Below the pieces are notes generated by a model. It did no database searches. It was not told where the DNA came from and saw only the letters and a list, made by a program, of their open reading frames with translations. Below, in pieces: positions 50,526-62,119 of a stretch of 62,154 nt of DNA. The translations under genes were made by a program, and so were the position numbers. The DNA comes from Zygnema cylindricum. Taxonomy: Eukaryota > Streptophyta > Zygnematophyceae > Zygnematales > Zygnemataceae. The DNA is taken from NCBI GenBank assembly GCA_037447655.1, contig JBBHKE010001619.1, forward strand, positions 64,001 through 126,154, read 5' to 3'. Numbering within the stretch: position 1 is the stretch's first letter; every line of letters starts with the position of its first letter.

Positions 50526-50743
50526 TACCTTGTATCGCTTTTAGTGTTAACATTTTTTCCGCCACTTAAAATTTCTTTTCTCCATACACACTTGTCCGCT
50601 CAACAATTGGAGACCATCAATCAGAAGGTGAGAACCTTGCCTTTTATCGGTACCGTCTGATTTTCAATCCGACAAGTGTGCACGAAGAAAATATGTTTTA
50701 AGTGGAAAAAATATTAACGCTATAAGCAATTCACGGTGTACCG
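50526..50743. mobile_element. MITE family M, copy 3
   Basis: Left end cttgtatcgcttttagtgtt, right end ttcacggtgta. The internal inverted blocks (tctccatacacacttgtccg / cgacaagtgtgcacgaagaa) match the other copies. The copia 5' LTR ends only two bases from its left terminus, so copia may have inserted into the end of this MITE. Confidence 0.82.
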
Positions 50744-53090
50744 TCCTTCTTCAGAGGCGCTAGTCACATAGTGGTTGGATAGAGCGATCGCGTCGAGGAT
50801 GCGTAAAAAAAACTTTGACTGTCAATGTTTACGCTTGGCCCCTTAGAGAACACACCGCCCATTGTTATTAGAGTTAATTGCACTTATTTGGTCGAGACCA
50901 TTTTCTTGCATAAAATCATAAAATATTGTCAACAACTCTATTTACAAAAGAAAATTTACAATGTGCCACGTCTCTTTGCACTAAACTAGCCTAAGATAAT
51001 TTAATTTCACCTATATACATATAAATCTTCAACGCTAATAAAGTGAGGCAGTGTATTGGTGTATCTAAACAAGTTTACAGAAAAAGTTTTAAGGGTCTCT
51101 ATATGTAAGAAAACCTTGCCAATGCATTGTAACGACGACAATCGCGATACGTCAACACTCAATGTACATTCTGTGCATTTCATATTTTCTTCATAGAAAG
51201 CCACAAGATTGTTTGGTGAACACCCCGGTCCGCTACAACTTGATAAAAAAGGTGTAAGAAAATGTCCACTTTCAAAACAATTAGGGTGTTGAAGGGTGTC
51301 CACCCAACCTCGTCAAATATACATTCCATCAGGTTGTGTTAGTAAACCACCTCTCACTACTTTGCTTTATTTTAGTTGGTATCACATATGTTTGTGGCTG
51401 GTTGTTGAAAATCGCACAGAATTTTTCAAGCGCAAAATTTTGAATGTAATATCTGTATGAGTGACCACAAATTTATATTTGTAGCAGCGTAATAGGATGT
51501 ACAATTTGAGTGCATATAATATCATTGTACAAACTATAATGATAACTCCTCCTCCTCAACGATGCCGTCATGGCTCATTTTTTATGCTTTTTTCTTGAAA
51601 CATCTTTCGAACGTTGATCTCTAAAGTATTTTTTCAGCGTGTGCGGTTTCACCTGTTAGCTTTTTGCGGCTACACATTTATAATAGAGTTGTTTCAAATC
51701 ATATCCATCATTATAACATGGATAATGTTTATCGCTCCGATGATGATTTGATTGTTTTAGCGTGCATGATGTTTTAGTTGAAAAAAACATCATGTCTCTC
51801 TCACAAACATTAATAAAAATTGTCGAGGCTTCTGGTATTTTGATGAGCGACGGAGGATCTATGGAGAATATTACATCTTACACCATATTTTACATTTTTC
51901 AACGAGTCATATTGATGGGTATGATAATGACGGGTATTGGGAATTTTTTCACCTTCCACGTCACCTTGTCAAATATTTGGTTAAGTAATTAGGATATCAT
52001 ATAGATGATATCGGCTATGTTCCCTTTTTCCTTATTACTTTGAATGAAGATTGATCTTGAAGTGTACTCATCAATGCACTTCAACAATCATCCAAAAACC
52101 ATGTGTAACAGTCATAACAAATCAATGATGAAGGAGACACAAACAACAAAACGTGGTCTTATATTTCACTAGGAATTCTTACAGAATGACCCTTGGTCCA
52201 ATCACAGTTCTCGTTTGAATCCAACCATTGAGCATGGAGACTAGATCACGGTCCTTTCACTATTCCGTCAAACTGTCACAAGCATCCTCAACCATCTATC
52301 CAACCTGTAGCGGGATTTAGAAGTGAACTAAGTCCCCAAAGTTACTATGTGCAATAATGACCCAATGGGACCTTGAAAAAACCCTACTTTAACTCTTGAT
52401 ATCTCTCTGCACGCAGGTCCAAATCCATTGACCTAAAGTGCAATAAGTAGGCCGTAACCTAATACTTTCAAAAAAAATGTTAATAAAGTCTAAGGGCCAA
52501 GCTAAAAAAAAGATATGTGACGTGAAAGAGACCCTTTCAGACTAAGCTAAGGACCCTTTGACTAGCTATATCTCTAGGTCCAATCTGTCCATTTCTATCT
52601 GCCATGGTTTTTTTCCAGATCCTACCTAACCCAAAGCGGGCCTAAGACACTTGAAATGGAGCGTAGTCCATGGGTACCATTAATTCCTCAAAGACTCCCC
52701 TTATGTCAAAAGGTACCTATGGCAAAACTATTATGGCCCTTTTAACCGTACAACAACTTACAATGCGAGTCCTTAACTAATAATAGATCCTAACCTTCAA
52801 ACCAGACGACTCTTGTCACAGGGCAATGTCATACAATGCCCTCGTGAGAGTGTCATGCATGGAAGGGAAATGTGCCACAATCCAATAATAATTATTAATT
52901 AATAACAACAGTAATTAAAAAATTAATTAATTAATTATCATTAATTTTAATTATTATTATTATTGTTATTTATCAAAAAAAAAAAAAAATGTTTTTTTTT
53001 TTTGGTTTGATTTTTTTTTTTTTTTTTTTCATTTTTCTTTTCTTTTTTTATCTCTATTATTTAATTTTCATTTTTTTTTTTTCGTTGTTT
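50744..53090. other. Intergenic DNA, no gene I can support
   Basis: A repeat with a cataaaatcataaaatattg … ctttgcactaaactagc core at 50915-50990 recurs diverged at about 55045-55120 and near 25505-25560, so it is probably an unclassified dispersed element. 51007-51303 (minus) is open for 98 codons, Cys-rich at the start and ends at a possible donor (atag|gtgaaat), but I recognise no family. 51762-51992 (plus) is unassigned. 52100-52870 is balanced in composition without domains; 52890-53080 is AT-rich. Confidence 0.4.
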
Positions 53091-53093
53091 TGA

Positions 53094-53169
53094 GGAAAAT
53101 CATATGTTGCCGGTGAGGATTTGACGGATTTCTTGCCGTCAAATCCTCACCGGCAACATATAATTTTCC
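53094..53169. repeat. Long near-perfect hairpin (35-bp arms)
   Basis: Arms with a perfect 26-bp core (starting ATATGTTGCCGGTGAGGATT) and an 8-base loop (ATTTCTTG); one mismatch then extends them to about 34 bp. The hairpin does not resemble the transposon ends elsewhere in the window. It could be a foldback element, an inverted duplication or a small-RNA precursor-like structure. Confidence 0.95.
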
Positions 53170-54183
53170 ACAACAACAAAAAAAACCACTCTCGATGGAC
53201 TTATACTCTGCGGTGGAACCGATGTGAGCTTCGAGAGAAGGAGCACGGGAGAGGAAAAACAAATTGTGAAGGATGCGAGGTTGTAATACTATGAGAATCG
53301 TGAGGAGAAGAAGCTTGTGAGGCGGTGGTTGTAAGACAAACATAGAAGGTGAATTTAAAGAATGCTCCATACTGACCTTTTTTTTACACTAACTAAAAAT
53401 AAAGAGTGCATAATGTTGTTTGTCATGCCCACTCTAAAGTTTTAGCGTGCAACCAGGGTACCAATTCCAAAGCGGTCATTTTAATAACTTCAATTGCGAT
53501 ATTCATTTAACCAAGCGTGGTTTTGTCGAGTAAATTATTTGCACATAAGTTTCACTTAATCACTTGCCCTATGTTTGAAGTTAGTATATTTTCTATATTG
53601 TTTGGTGTGTTGATTCGGGTAAGACTTTCGTTAATAGGAATGCAGATAGGACAAACCCAATCTGGCCGCCTGACAAGGAATCACCTTTTTTGGACACTTG
53701 ATATAGTCCTGGTATGTCAAAATTAACCTACGCAAAACATTCGTAATCCTGATGATACATCTGGATGCCCGAAACACTGCACTGTTCATCCCTATTAGAG
53801 AAAGAAATTTTAACATTAATGAGCAATAAGGAATTAATCGATGATCCTAATTTAGAGTTGGACTTGCAGGCCAACTTATTTGATTGAAATTTGTTCAGAC
53901 TAAAACATTTTTGGGACAAAGAAAACCCACAACTAAAACATTAGTGATGGAATCTGCAACTTGATACCGATGACAAACACAAAATAAAGAGCTGTTCGAT
54001 CATAGAACAAACTAGAAAATGTCCAAAACATGGGAAACAACTACATGGAATGGAAACAGAGTCAACGAGGAGATACAGAAGAGACATCACCAGTAAGAGT
54101 CCAGTGCTGACTCACCTTGAAGCGAAAAAGTAAGAGCTATATTGTTGCAGAAAAAGAAAAAGAAAAAAAAAAGACAAGAAGTA

Positions 54184-55351
54184 CTACTGCGTGTAGTATC
54201 GCCCTTGGGGTTGTTCAATTGACCTTAAACTGAAAAGGCTCAACTGTGTTTCATTGCTTGCAGGTGAAGTGAAGCGATAAGAATTTTGAGACAAAGTTGG
54301 AGCATCATCTTCTAAACCCACAAGGATAGTTTGTCCTCCTTTACGCTCAAAACGGCACATACACAGGAAAATAACAGCTTTCAAGTAGGAGAAGCCACGT
54401 TACGAGTAACAAACTTATACACAAGTTTAGAGCATAAAACAAAAAAAATACGATAGGGCATAAAACAAAGGACATGAATGCACACCTAATGACAATATTT
54501 TCATTTTTTACATTGAAAGTATATTCCACAATAGGCCCACATGCCAGAAAGCAAAGTTGCATTCACAAGAACAGAGAGTGCTGCGACTGTCTTGGCTGCA
54601 TAACACAGAAAAGAAGTAACAACACCTAAACATACATTAAAAAGAATGGGGAAGGAGGGAAGAGGGGAAGATGACTTTGCTGCCAAGGACAAACTCTCTC
54701 GCAGAGGTAGAAAACAATATCCAAAAGTAAAACATGGCAAAAGGAAGAAGGCACCATTGTTATAAATGACATGGATAAAACATTATTTGTTGTGTTTAAT
54801 TCTAATAAATAGAGAACACTCATAGTTAACGGTTTGGATGGTAATTGTGGTTGAGAAACTAATTTCTTATGGAATTTTTTTGAGATTTCTAGCTTTCAAC
54901 TTTTATTTTGGCAGATCCGAGACTACCACTTATTAGCAAACTACTACAAATAACATTCTAAGCGTAACACCTCAGATAAATTACACTACCCTTCGTTATT
55001 AAAATTAGTTTGACTAATGCGATAGCGACTTTTTTTTTGCTGAATATCATAAAATAGTCTAAACAAGGTCTTCAAGGGAGTGTATTACTATCCACCACGT
55101 CTCCTGGCGCTAAACTAGCATTACATATTTTCGCAATACTAGTATTACATATTTTCGCAAAACTAGTATTACATATTTTCGCAATAACACAAATGCATCC
55201 TTGAATGTAACAACAATGGGCAGGGTAACACAAAAAACGACCGAGCAAAAATAAATAAAAAATCACAAACGAGCTTGAAATGACTGATAGAGATTTGCAA
55301 CAAAAAATTGATCACTTACCAAGCTTTAGTGTCACAACAATGTCAAAGGCC
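54184..55351 (-). other. Possible exons of an unrecognised gene
   Basis: Several short segments look like exons with good splice borders: 55351-55321 (tacgtag acceptor, gcttg|gtaagt donor, reading AFDIVVTLKLG), about 54601-54532 (tatgcag acceptor, caat|gtaaaa donor) and a last segment ending at a TAG at 54184-54186 that reads LVGLEDDAPTLSQNSYRF and ends SLRSIEQPQGRYYTQ. The last part is complex, hydrophilic sequence unlike the surrounding repeats. I could not connect the pieces in one frame or recognise the family. It may be a real gene, a pseudogene or coincidence. Confidence 0.25.
55113..55187. repeat. 24-bp tandem repeat, three units
   Basis: Three copies of attacatattttcgcaatac-type units. 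Confidence 0.9.
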
Positions 55352-56707
55352 TACGTAACAAGTTGTGATAGGCACGGGAAAAAGGTAAGAATTATTAGGA
55401 TTCCTTTCTACATTTAGAACAAAGTAGCTCTGTATATGTACATATAAATGAAGAAAGATAAATAAAAGGGATACATATGATCGAGAAACACTGATTTTGG
55501 CACATATTATTTTTGGGGGAAACATGTTGCAAGAGAGTTTGTTTTTGAAGGGTTGTGTTTTAATGATAAAATGGCCATGTTTATATTGTTTGTAACAAAA
55601 AAAATAAAAATAAAAATAAAAATCTAGAGATTGTTTTTATACTCGCCTCACCTTATTTAGGTTTCCTTTTTATGTGACGTTTGGGAGGTTCCTTGTCGCT
55701 ATCTATAATGGCCATGTATGTAATGTATATTGTAAAGAAATTTGAAAATTTTCAATAAAAAAAATACAAGATTCTGCATAAACATAAATATGTACAAAGT
55801 ATTCATATTTAACCATATACATTCCCATTCGTATATAAAAATATTTCACAAAACATACAATGTCCACAACACAGCCATATGATTAATGAAATTAGTACTA
55901 CCCATGACAGATTACAACACTAGTCATTTTCCGTAATCCCTATTACAAGCGTTATTTTTGTAGAGTTCTCACTTATTTAAAAGACAAGAGGATCATACAA
56001 TAAAGACAAACAAATAATAGAAATGCGGAAAAAAAAAGATGGAGCACAAAACAGAAGAAGAACCCTCCCGCAAAAGACAAGTATATTTCACCCGAAAGTT
56101 TTTCCCACATGGAAGATTAACTTTTTCCCCTCCCTTCTACCTCCTATAATCCTAACAAAAAAACGATGTACGAATGAACATAGATAATAGTAAAGTACTA
56201 TGAAAGCACTAATCAACACAAAGCTACGAAACTAAATAAAGTACCAACGTACTAAACTGGTATTAAACTGAACCAGAAAACCAAACCGAAACCCAAACCC
56301 GAAACAAAAACATAAACTGAAAACACAAATAATATAATACGGCGCTCAACAAAACTGAGAAGCCGTTTCGCAATTACCCAACAAGGCATAATTCTCAAAA
56401 TATTAGTGTTTAATTGATTTTCCTTCAAAACATCCAATGTTTTTAGTACCAATAAATTGCCTACCCTATACCAAATATTGTTATCTTTCACCTTCCATTC
56501 AAAAAAGTTATTTTTTCACGTTTCTAAATATTTCAATTGACAATAACAAAAACCTGAATACATATTCATGTCGTTGAACATTTTTTGAACAATTTCATCA
56601 TAAAAAGAAATAATTCGCCATAAAAGGCAAAGAAAATGTAAAAACGTCTATTTTGAGAAATGAGATAGAGATGGGGTATGAATATGAAACAGGGATAAAT
56701 CAAGTGA
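55352..56707. other. Intergenic AT-rich DNA, no gene seen
   Basis: No domain. 56262-56310 has an aaccgaaacccaaaccc-type low-complexity stretch. The region downstream of the phytocyanin stop at 56708 contains its presumed 3' untranslated region, but I cannot place a polyadenylation site. Confidence 0.5.
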
Positions 56708-57911
56708 TTACTTAGGGGAGGGACGACGACGGGGGGGAGGAGGGCGACGACGGGGGGGAGGAGGGCGACGACGGGGTGGTGGAGGGAGAGGTCCTAGAGA
56801 CCCATTGAGGACGACCTGAAAGACAAAGATGTATTTTTAAGGGTTTTTTTCTTTAAGGAACTTGTTTAAGATATAGCTGGTCAAGCATTACGAAAATAAA
56901 AAAAATCTTCTTTACACTTGCATTTATTTTTTATTTTTACATTCCCAAGTTATGAAAATTATGATAGAATGTTAAATTGTTGAATATAAAACATATTCGG
57001 GTCGGAAGGCTAAAGTAAATAGACTCCATCGGAAAGAAGAAAACAAATAAACTAGTGGTGTTCCTTAAATTACATGCATGTTTCAAGCATTTAATGAATC
57101 CTCGAAAAAATTGTCCTGCTTCAAAAAAAAAACAAGGGGAAAAAAACCAAGAAAGCTACAAAAACAAACAAAAGCTTTATTTTTTTAATTATTTAAATAT
57201 TCGAAAATTTCAGCGAGGAAATATTCCGACACTATACGAGTCATCTTTATCATCTAAATTTTGGAATGTAGTGGGAACAGCTTGTACTTTTAGTCCTAAC
57301 GTTAGTGGTCTTAAATTTATATATTTTATATGAAAATTCCACCAGACAATAGAATTCGATTCACAAAAGACAAAAAAAAAAATGGAAGGGGCAACATGTT
57401 GAAACAACAACTTTTTGCACCCACGACATTGATTCTATTTTTATGTTTTTTCCGAATTGAGCCTTCGACTACCAAAAACATTTAAACTACTCATCTTACC
57501 AAAAACAATGTTGCCATTTCATTTTCTTACCTTTTGACCCAACATGCAATGATCGTAAACCGAACACCCAAAATACTGTGGTTTGTTTGTCACTTTCACA
57601 TAAACCCCTTTTCCAACTCCCGAATTTCGGCCTCCTATAACAACTGCCTCACCGAAATAGCAATCATTCCACGAATTTTTATTCTTGAACCGTTTTACCG
57701 TATGGCTACCATTTTTGTATTTAAATACGGCGATATCTCCCACATAGAGAGGATTCTTTTCTGCCCAATCACCGTAGCCGTACGGCAAACCAGTCCAAGA
57801 GGATCCATCTTTGGCTTTAGGGTCTCCGACAATCACATATCGTCCAAAAGACTCGGCGACAAAAAATGTCAAAAAACACGTGGCAAGAAAGAGAGGGAAT
57901 GTGGGAGACAT
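56708..57911 (-). CDS. Phytocyanin (stellacyanin-type blue copper protein), two exons
   Basis: Exon 1 57911-57531 (127 codons) and exon 2 56815-56708 (35 codons plus TAA), intron gtaaga…tttcag, total 162 aa. Residues 1-22 are a signal peptide (MSPTFPLFLATCFLTFFVAE). The plastocyanin-like domain follows: YVIVGD, SWTGLPYGYGDWA, PLYVGDIAVFKY. Copper ligands are His70 (GSHTV), Cys116 (YFGC), His121 (DHC) and Gln126 at the axial position (LGQK), as in stellacyanins rather than Met as in plantacyanins. Cys84 and Cys122 form the usual disulfide. Such proteins are secreted cell-wall or membrane-surface electron-transfer proteins. The tail is odd: in place of the common Ser/Thr/Pro-rich region and GPI signal it has three PPPPRRR repeats and ends PSPK. 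The conserved GQK|V junction supports the intron. The ATG was chosen because upstream frame sequence is a CT repeat. Confidence 0.92.
56716..56784 (-). repeat. 21-bp coding minisatellite in phytocyanin exon 2
   Basis: Three near-identical 21-bp units (plus-strand cgacgacgggggggaggagg and one more base) encode the PPPPRRR heptapeptide repeats. The unit length keeps the frame. Confidence 0.93.
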
Positions 57912-57914
57912 TGG

Positions 57915-58022
57915 TAATGAGAGGGAGAGGGAGAGGGAGAGGGATAAGGATAGGGAGAGGGAGAGGGTGAAGGAGAGGGATAGGGAGAGGGAGAGGGTGA
58001 AGGAGAGGGATAGGGAGAGGGA
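57915..58022. repeat. (GAGAGG)n repeat in the phytocyanin 5' leader
   Basis: Imperfect gagagg/gagagggtgaag repeats starting three bases before the ATG; CU-rich in the transcript. Probably 5' untranslated sequence. Confidence 0.9.
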
Positions 58023-58388
58023 GGATCCGCCTGCGGATCCATGGGCGGCATTGGGATCAAAGGGAGGGGAGAAATCAATGCGGATTAATCCAAAGGCGGG
58101 GAAATGCGTAGGAAGGTAAAGATTAATGAGATGGTGATAGAATTTAAGGAAAACGAGTGAAGGGGTCCGTACGTAGTAAAACTTTGGTATTAAATGGTTA
58201 TGTTTGTATTCGTCCGTTTTCGTGCGCACGATAATTAATTGCTGTCATTGCGCCACTTGTAAAATATCAATTTTGTCCTTTGTGCACAATAGAATAGTTT
58301 GGTCAAATTAGGACTCGATGTACTTCGACGCCTACACCTATTACAATGGTTCAATTTCTTTTTTCTTTTTTGGATTGCCGTGTTTTTT

Positions 58389-58446
58389 GTTACAATCATG
58401 TTTCGTACTTTGATGACGTCACCATCTTGTTTTTGGCAATAAAATC
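58389..58446 (+). mobile_element. Short LINE 3' tail fragment
   Basis: gttacaatcatgtttcgtac, gatgacgtcaccatc and ttttggcaataaaatc match the last ~55 bp of the LINE family. It ends 24 bp before MITE copy 4, the same arrangement as at 34.28 kb. Confidence 0.6.
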
Positions 58447-58471
58447 TGTTCCCTGACTGCCGTCTACCTGT

Positions 58472-58695
58472 ACACCTTGAATCGCATCGCTATTAGGGTT
58501 AAATGATTTTTTTGCCACTTAAAACATTTTTTCTCCGTATACACTTGTCCGATTTTCATTTTGAGACCGCCAATCGGAAGCTGGGAGTCTTACCTTTCAA
58601 TCGCAACCGTCAGATCCACAATCCGACAAGTGAGTACGTAAAAAATATGTTTGAAGTGTCAAAAAAAGCACTAACCCTAATTGCGATACACGGTG
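58472..58695. mobile_element. MITE family M, copy 4
   Basis: Ends CACCTTGAATCGCATCGC and (reverse complement) CACCGTGTATCGCAATTAGG; TA on both sides. Inner block tctccgtatacacttgtccg is conserved. Confidence 0.88.
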
Positions 58696-58697
58696 TA

Positions 58698-60537
58698 CTG
58701 CAGTGTGCCGAATTAGATTGACGTCTGTAAAAGTCAACCGCACTCAAAGCGCACTAAATTTTAGGCCTATGAAATTAAAGGCGCACTTACGTTAATAATC
58801 CATCAGCTGAAAAAGTGAGATTGTTTACTGACAGCCGTACGTTTTTGGTACTATATAAAACTTGTTTATTAGTGATCTATTAAGATTCGAAATCTTTTCA
58901 GCGACAACTCTGACCGTCCGATATCCTTTGACGATCCTTTTGCATAAGGACATTACAACGACGTTAGTGCGATTGATATAGTACGCACGTAAAGATCTTA
59001 CAATTTTACACCTTCGTACAAATCTTATACTTCGTACGTCTTAACTCTTAATAGATATTACATTTTGGTTCAAGAATCTTTGACTATTTTCAGTCTGAAT
59101 ACAAGCCTAAGAATTATTGACTATTTTCAACGGCTAAAAAATCTTTGACTATTTAAAAAACACAAGCCTACGTGTCCGTACGATTACTGACAACGCTTGA
59201 TGGACATGAGGCCTTCCATCGGGAGGCGCGATTCCATGGGGAGGTTTCTGTAATTGTACGGACAATTGCTGTAACATTGAGGACTGGTTGCAATGTGGTA
59301 AAGTTTGTAAAGCTACGTGTCCTGATTCGAGTGGTACCACTTAAACTTAAGATAATATTGAAAATAGTCAAAGACTTTAAAACCGACTAATTTCAACTTA
59401 AAATATGTACTTTAATATTCCATCGCTGTACGAAATACGTGTCACTGTATCATTGAACAGCTTAAACCCAGTGATGTACCATTTTTTCCCGTTCTGTCGT
59501 TTGCAATTACTGTTTTTTCAGCCATTTTCACACATGGAGAGTGACAAGATATCTTAAGACAAATACTTTCTTTTGGATTTTGGTCGATTCGCGTCCACCT
59601 AGTTAGAAAGGCACATGGCCTTTGCCACGGTACGGTAGCAGTGCAACTTTGAACGTAGCGGATAAAGTAATGGTGGAAACAACGGTAACGGGAACAATAA
59701 CGGTAGCGGTAACGGAAACAGTAACGGTGGCAACCACAGTAACCGTAATAATAACAGGAACCATAACGATAACGATAACGGGAACAGTAACAGAAACAGA
59801 AACAACAATAGAAATGGTAACTGTAACAGTAACAGTATAAAAAAACAACAACAACGACAATGTTTACAATACAATCAATAGGAGACATGTCTCACTTACC
59901 ACACAAACATGTAGATTTCCTTCAAATAAATTCCTAACTGAAAAAATTGAACATAGTAAAGTCATTTAAATGGGTCTAATCTCAACAATACTGCAGAAAT
60001 TTTGCACTTATTTCGTCGCACAAAAAGTACGATTAACAACAAATAGAAAAAAGTAAAAAACAACATGTAGAAACAAAAGATAAATCATTAAACAAAAAAA
60101 ATGTAACAACATTTTCCCAAAAATTTGTGACCTTTTCCAAATATTCAGATCCGAATCACAAATCCTTTTAAAATATACCCGGAGCAAAATTTTGTCACTG
60201 TAACATTTTGGTTTTTACAGCTCATTGTTTTCAACTTTCTCTACATTTTTATTTTCAGCCCAACAAAATTAACTCTCAAAAAACCAGAGAAGACCTTATA
60301 CACAAAAAAAACTCTCAATAATAACCAAAAAAAGAGAGGAAAATTCAAAGACTTTAAACTATCTCCTCATTCCTCCCTTCCTCGCCTTCAAAATCAATGT
60401 TACTTTCTCCTCCCAAACACAAAAAGACAGCACAAAAAGCCAAAAAGACAAAAAAGGACAAAAAAAGGACAAAAAAGGACAAAAAAGACAAAAACAAAAC
60501 TACAAAAAAAAAAAAAAGGGAAAAAGAAAGGAAAAAA
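58698..60537. other. Intergenic DNA, no gene seen
   Basis: 58790-58860 (ttgtttactgacagccgtac) resembles the end of family C, so a diverged transposon probably lies here. The motif gaatctttgactattt recurs three times at 59080-59155 and inverted at about 59363. 59660-59845 is an imperfect hexanucleotide repeat (ggtaacggaaca-type) that makes Thr/Val frames open on both strands. 60000-60500 is A-rich. Confidence 0.5.
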
Positions 60538-62119
60538 CTAAACTACTTTCGTGTTGTACACGTCCGAAGCCGTCATCTTTGAGTTTCCGGTCAGTGGCTT
60601 TAAACGGAACGAAAAATCGCATGGAACGGGCGGCACAAGAAATTGTTGGTGGACCGAAGGAGACCAGCTGTCGTCTCCTCCCAATCCCATGATTTTGTGG
60701 TCCAGATACACCTATCGACAAAAAGACAAATCACACAAAAAACAAGAGTTGAAGACAAATCAAATAAACAACAACAACAAAAAAACAAATAAAATAAAAA
60801 AAACAAAAATGAACCCAGCCGAATTTCGACCAGATCGAATGAAATCGAAATTGACTCAAATCCAACCAAATCAAACAAAACGAAATCAAATCAAATCAAA
60901 TCAAATCAAATCTAATCCAATGAAATCAGATCAAATCAATTGAATTACATGAAATGAAACGATATGAGATGAAGTAAAATCAATAAAACCAAATCAAATT
61001 AAATCAAATCCAATCCAGATCAAATCAAATCCAATCCTAATTAATTCAATCAAATCAAATAAAACCAAGCCAAAGCACAAACCGAATCAAATTCAAGTCA
61101 AATCGAAATCAAATACAAAATCGAAGCAAAGCAAAGCATAGCAAACCGAACCAAATCAAGTCAAACCGCATCGAACCATGTCAAGACAAGTCAAGTCAAG
61201 TCAAGTCAAGTCAAGTCAAGTCCAGTCAAGTCAAGTCAAGTCCAGTCAAGTCAAGTAAACTCAAACTTACATGTACCGCCTCGTCTGCCCGAAGCTCATG
61301 ATTATGAAGAGCCCGGTCCAACTCCTCTGTCTTGTAGTGACTCACATTCATTTGGAAAGTTTTACCCCCTTTGTCTCCCATAGTTGAGACCACTAAACTC
61401 GCTCCCTCTCCTTCTCCCTCTCCAATTTCCATCCACCTTACCTCCGATTTCCCCCCACACTCTCCCGGCATTATATATGGCACATGTTGTTCCGTTACCG
61501 TACTTCCGTAAATTCCAATAGGTGCCCCACTTTTTCGGTCAGGATAATTTTCGTGAGGACCTGCCCCGTACCATTTCAAATTTTCAAAATATTTCGGAAG
61601 GACAAAATAAATTCCCATTCTCGGGAGAGGAGGAAGCTTCTCAGAAGGTTCCACGTGCATATCAACGACGACATCGCCCGATCCAAAAACTTTATAAACG
61701 ATCCCGACATCGATCCAAGAACTTTTTTTCAAGCTGCCTGAACTTTCGGGCAGCTCCGACGTCGATTCTCCTCCTGCTTCTACCAAACTTTCTCGCTCTC
61801 CCTCGTCTCTCTCGTCTCTCTCTCTTCTCTCTCTCTCTCCCCCTTCGACACTTGCTCCGGTAGCGGTAAAATACGCGTCTTTTTTTACGGGTCCGAAAGA
61901 AAGTTTCGGTTCGAGTCTGACCAAAAATTCGATTTCGACGAGATTAGGTTTGACTTTTGTTGACTTCTTTTCAACAACATGGCAAATTTCAAAGCGGTCA
62001 ATTCCAGCCTCACGCCACCTGGCAGCATATGCCACGTCAGCACCTCCTTTGTCATTATCTGTCGGGGCTCTCCAGAAATTAGGGAGAGGACCTTTTTCCA
62101 TAAAAAGACAATTTTCGAC
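60538..62119 (-). CDS. GH2 beta-galactosidase, C-terminal exons (partial)
   Basis: Two exons: 62119-61271 (283 codons, acceptor ttccatgcag, donor cat|gtaagt) and 60711-60538 (57 codons plus TAG, acceptor tgtcgatag). They encode the C-terminal domains of a large plant-type glycoside hydrolase family 2 beta-galactosidase. The conserved small-chain blocks are FWRAPTDNDKGGADVAYAA, PRMGIYFVLP, WYGAGPHENYPDRKSGAPIG, MPGECGGKSEVRWMEI and, across the splice, EAVHVYLDHKIMGLGGDDSW then SPSVH. The catalytic acid/base and nucleophile lie further upstream, outside the window. An acidic/arginine insertion (GERERRERDERDEGERE) interrupts a variable loop and is encoded by a CT/GA repeat at about 61795-61850. 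Family members are about 1100 aa, so roughly two thirds is missing to the right. Confidence 0.94.
60830..61262. repeat. Pentanucleotide repeats filling the last beta-galactosidase intron
   Basis: Degenerate aatca/aaatc units change into nearly pure (AAGTC)n towards 61190-61255, ending a few bases from the donor at 61270. Confidence 0.92.

Noticed and set aside
53068-53370. 100-codon minus-strand frame across the 53.1-kb hairpin
   Set aside because: Its C-terminal part is one arm of the inverted repeat and an A-run, with no recognisable domain.
57534-57917. Plus-strand 127-codon frame
   Set aside because: It is the antisense shadow of phytocyanin exon 1, where the minus strand carries all copper ligands.
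59599-59888. Cys/Tyr-rich or Val/Thr-rich frames
   Set aside because: They are translations of a hexanucleotide repeat, open in several frames on both strands.
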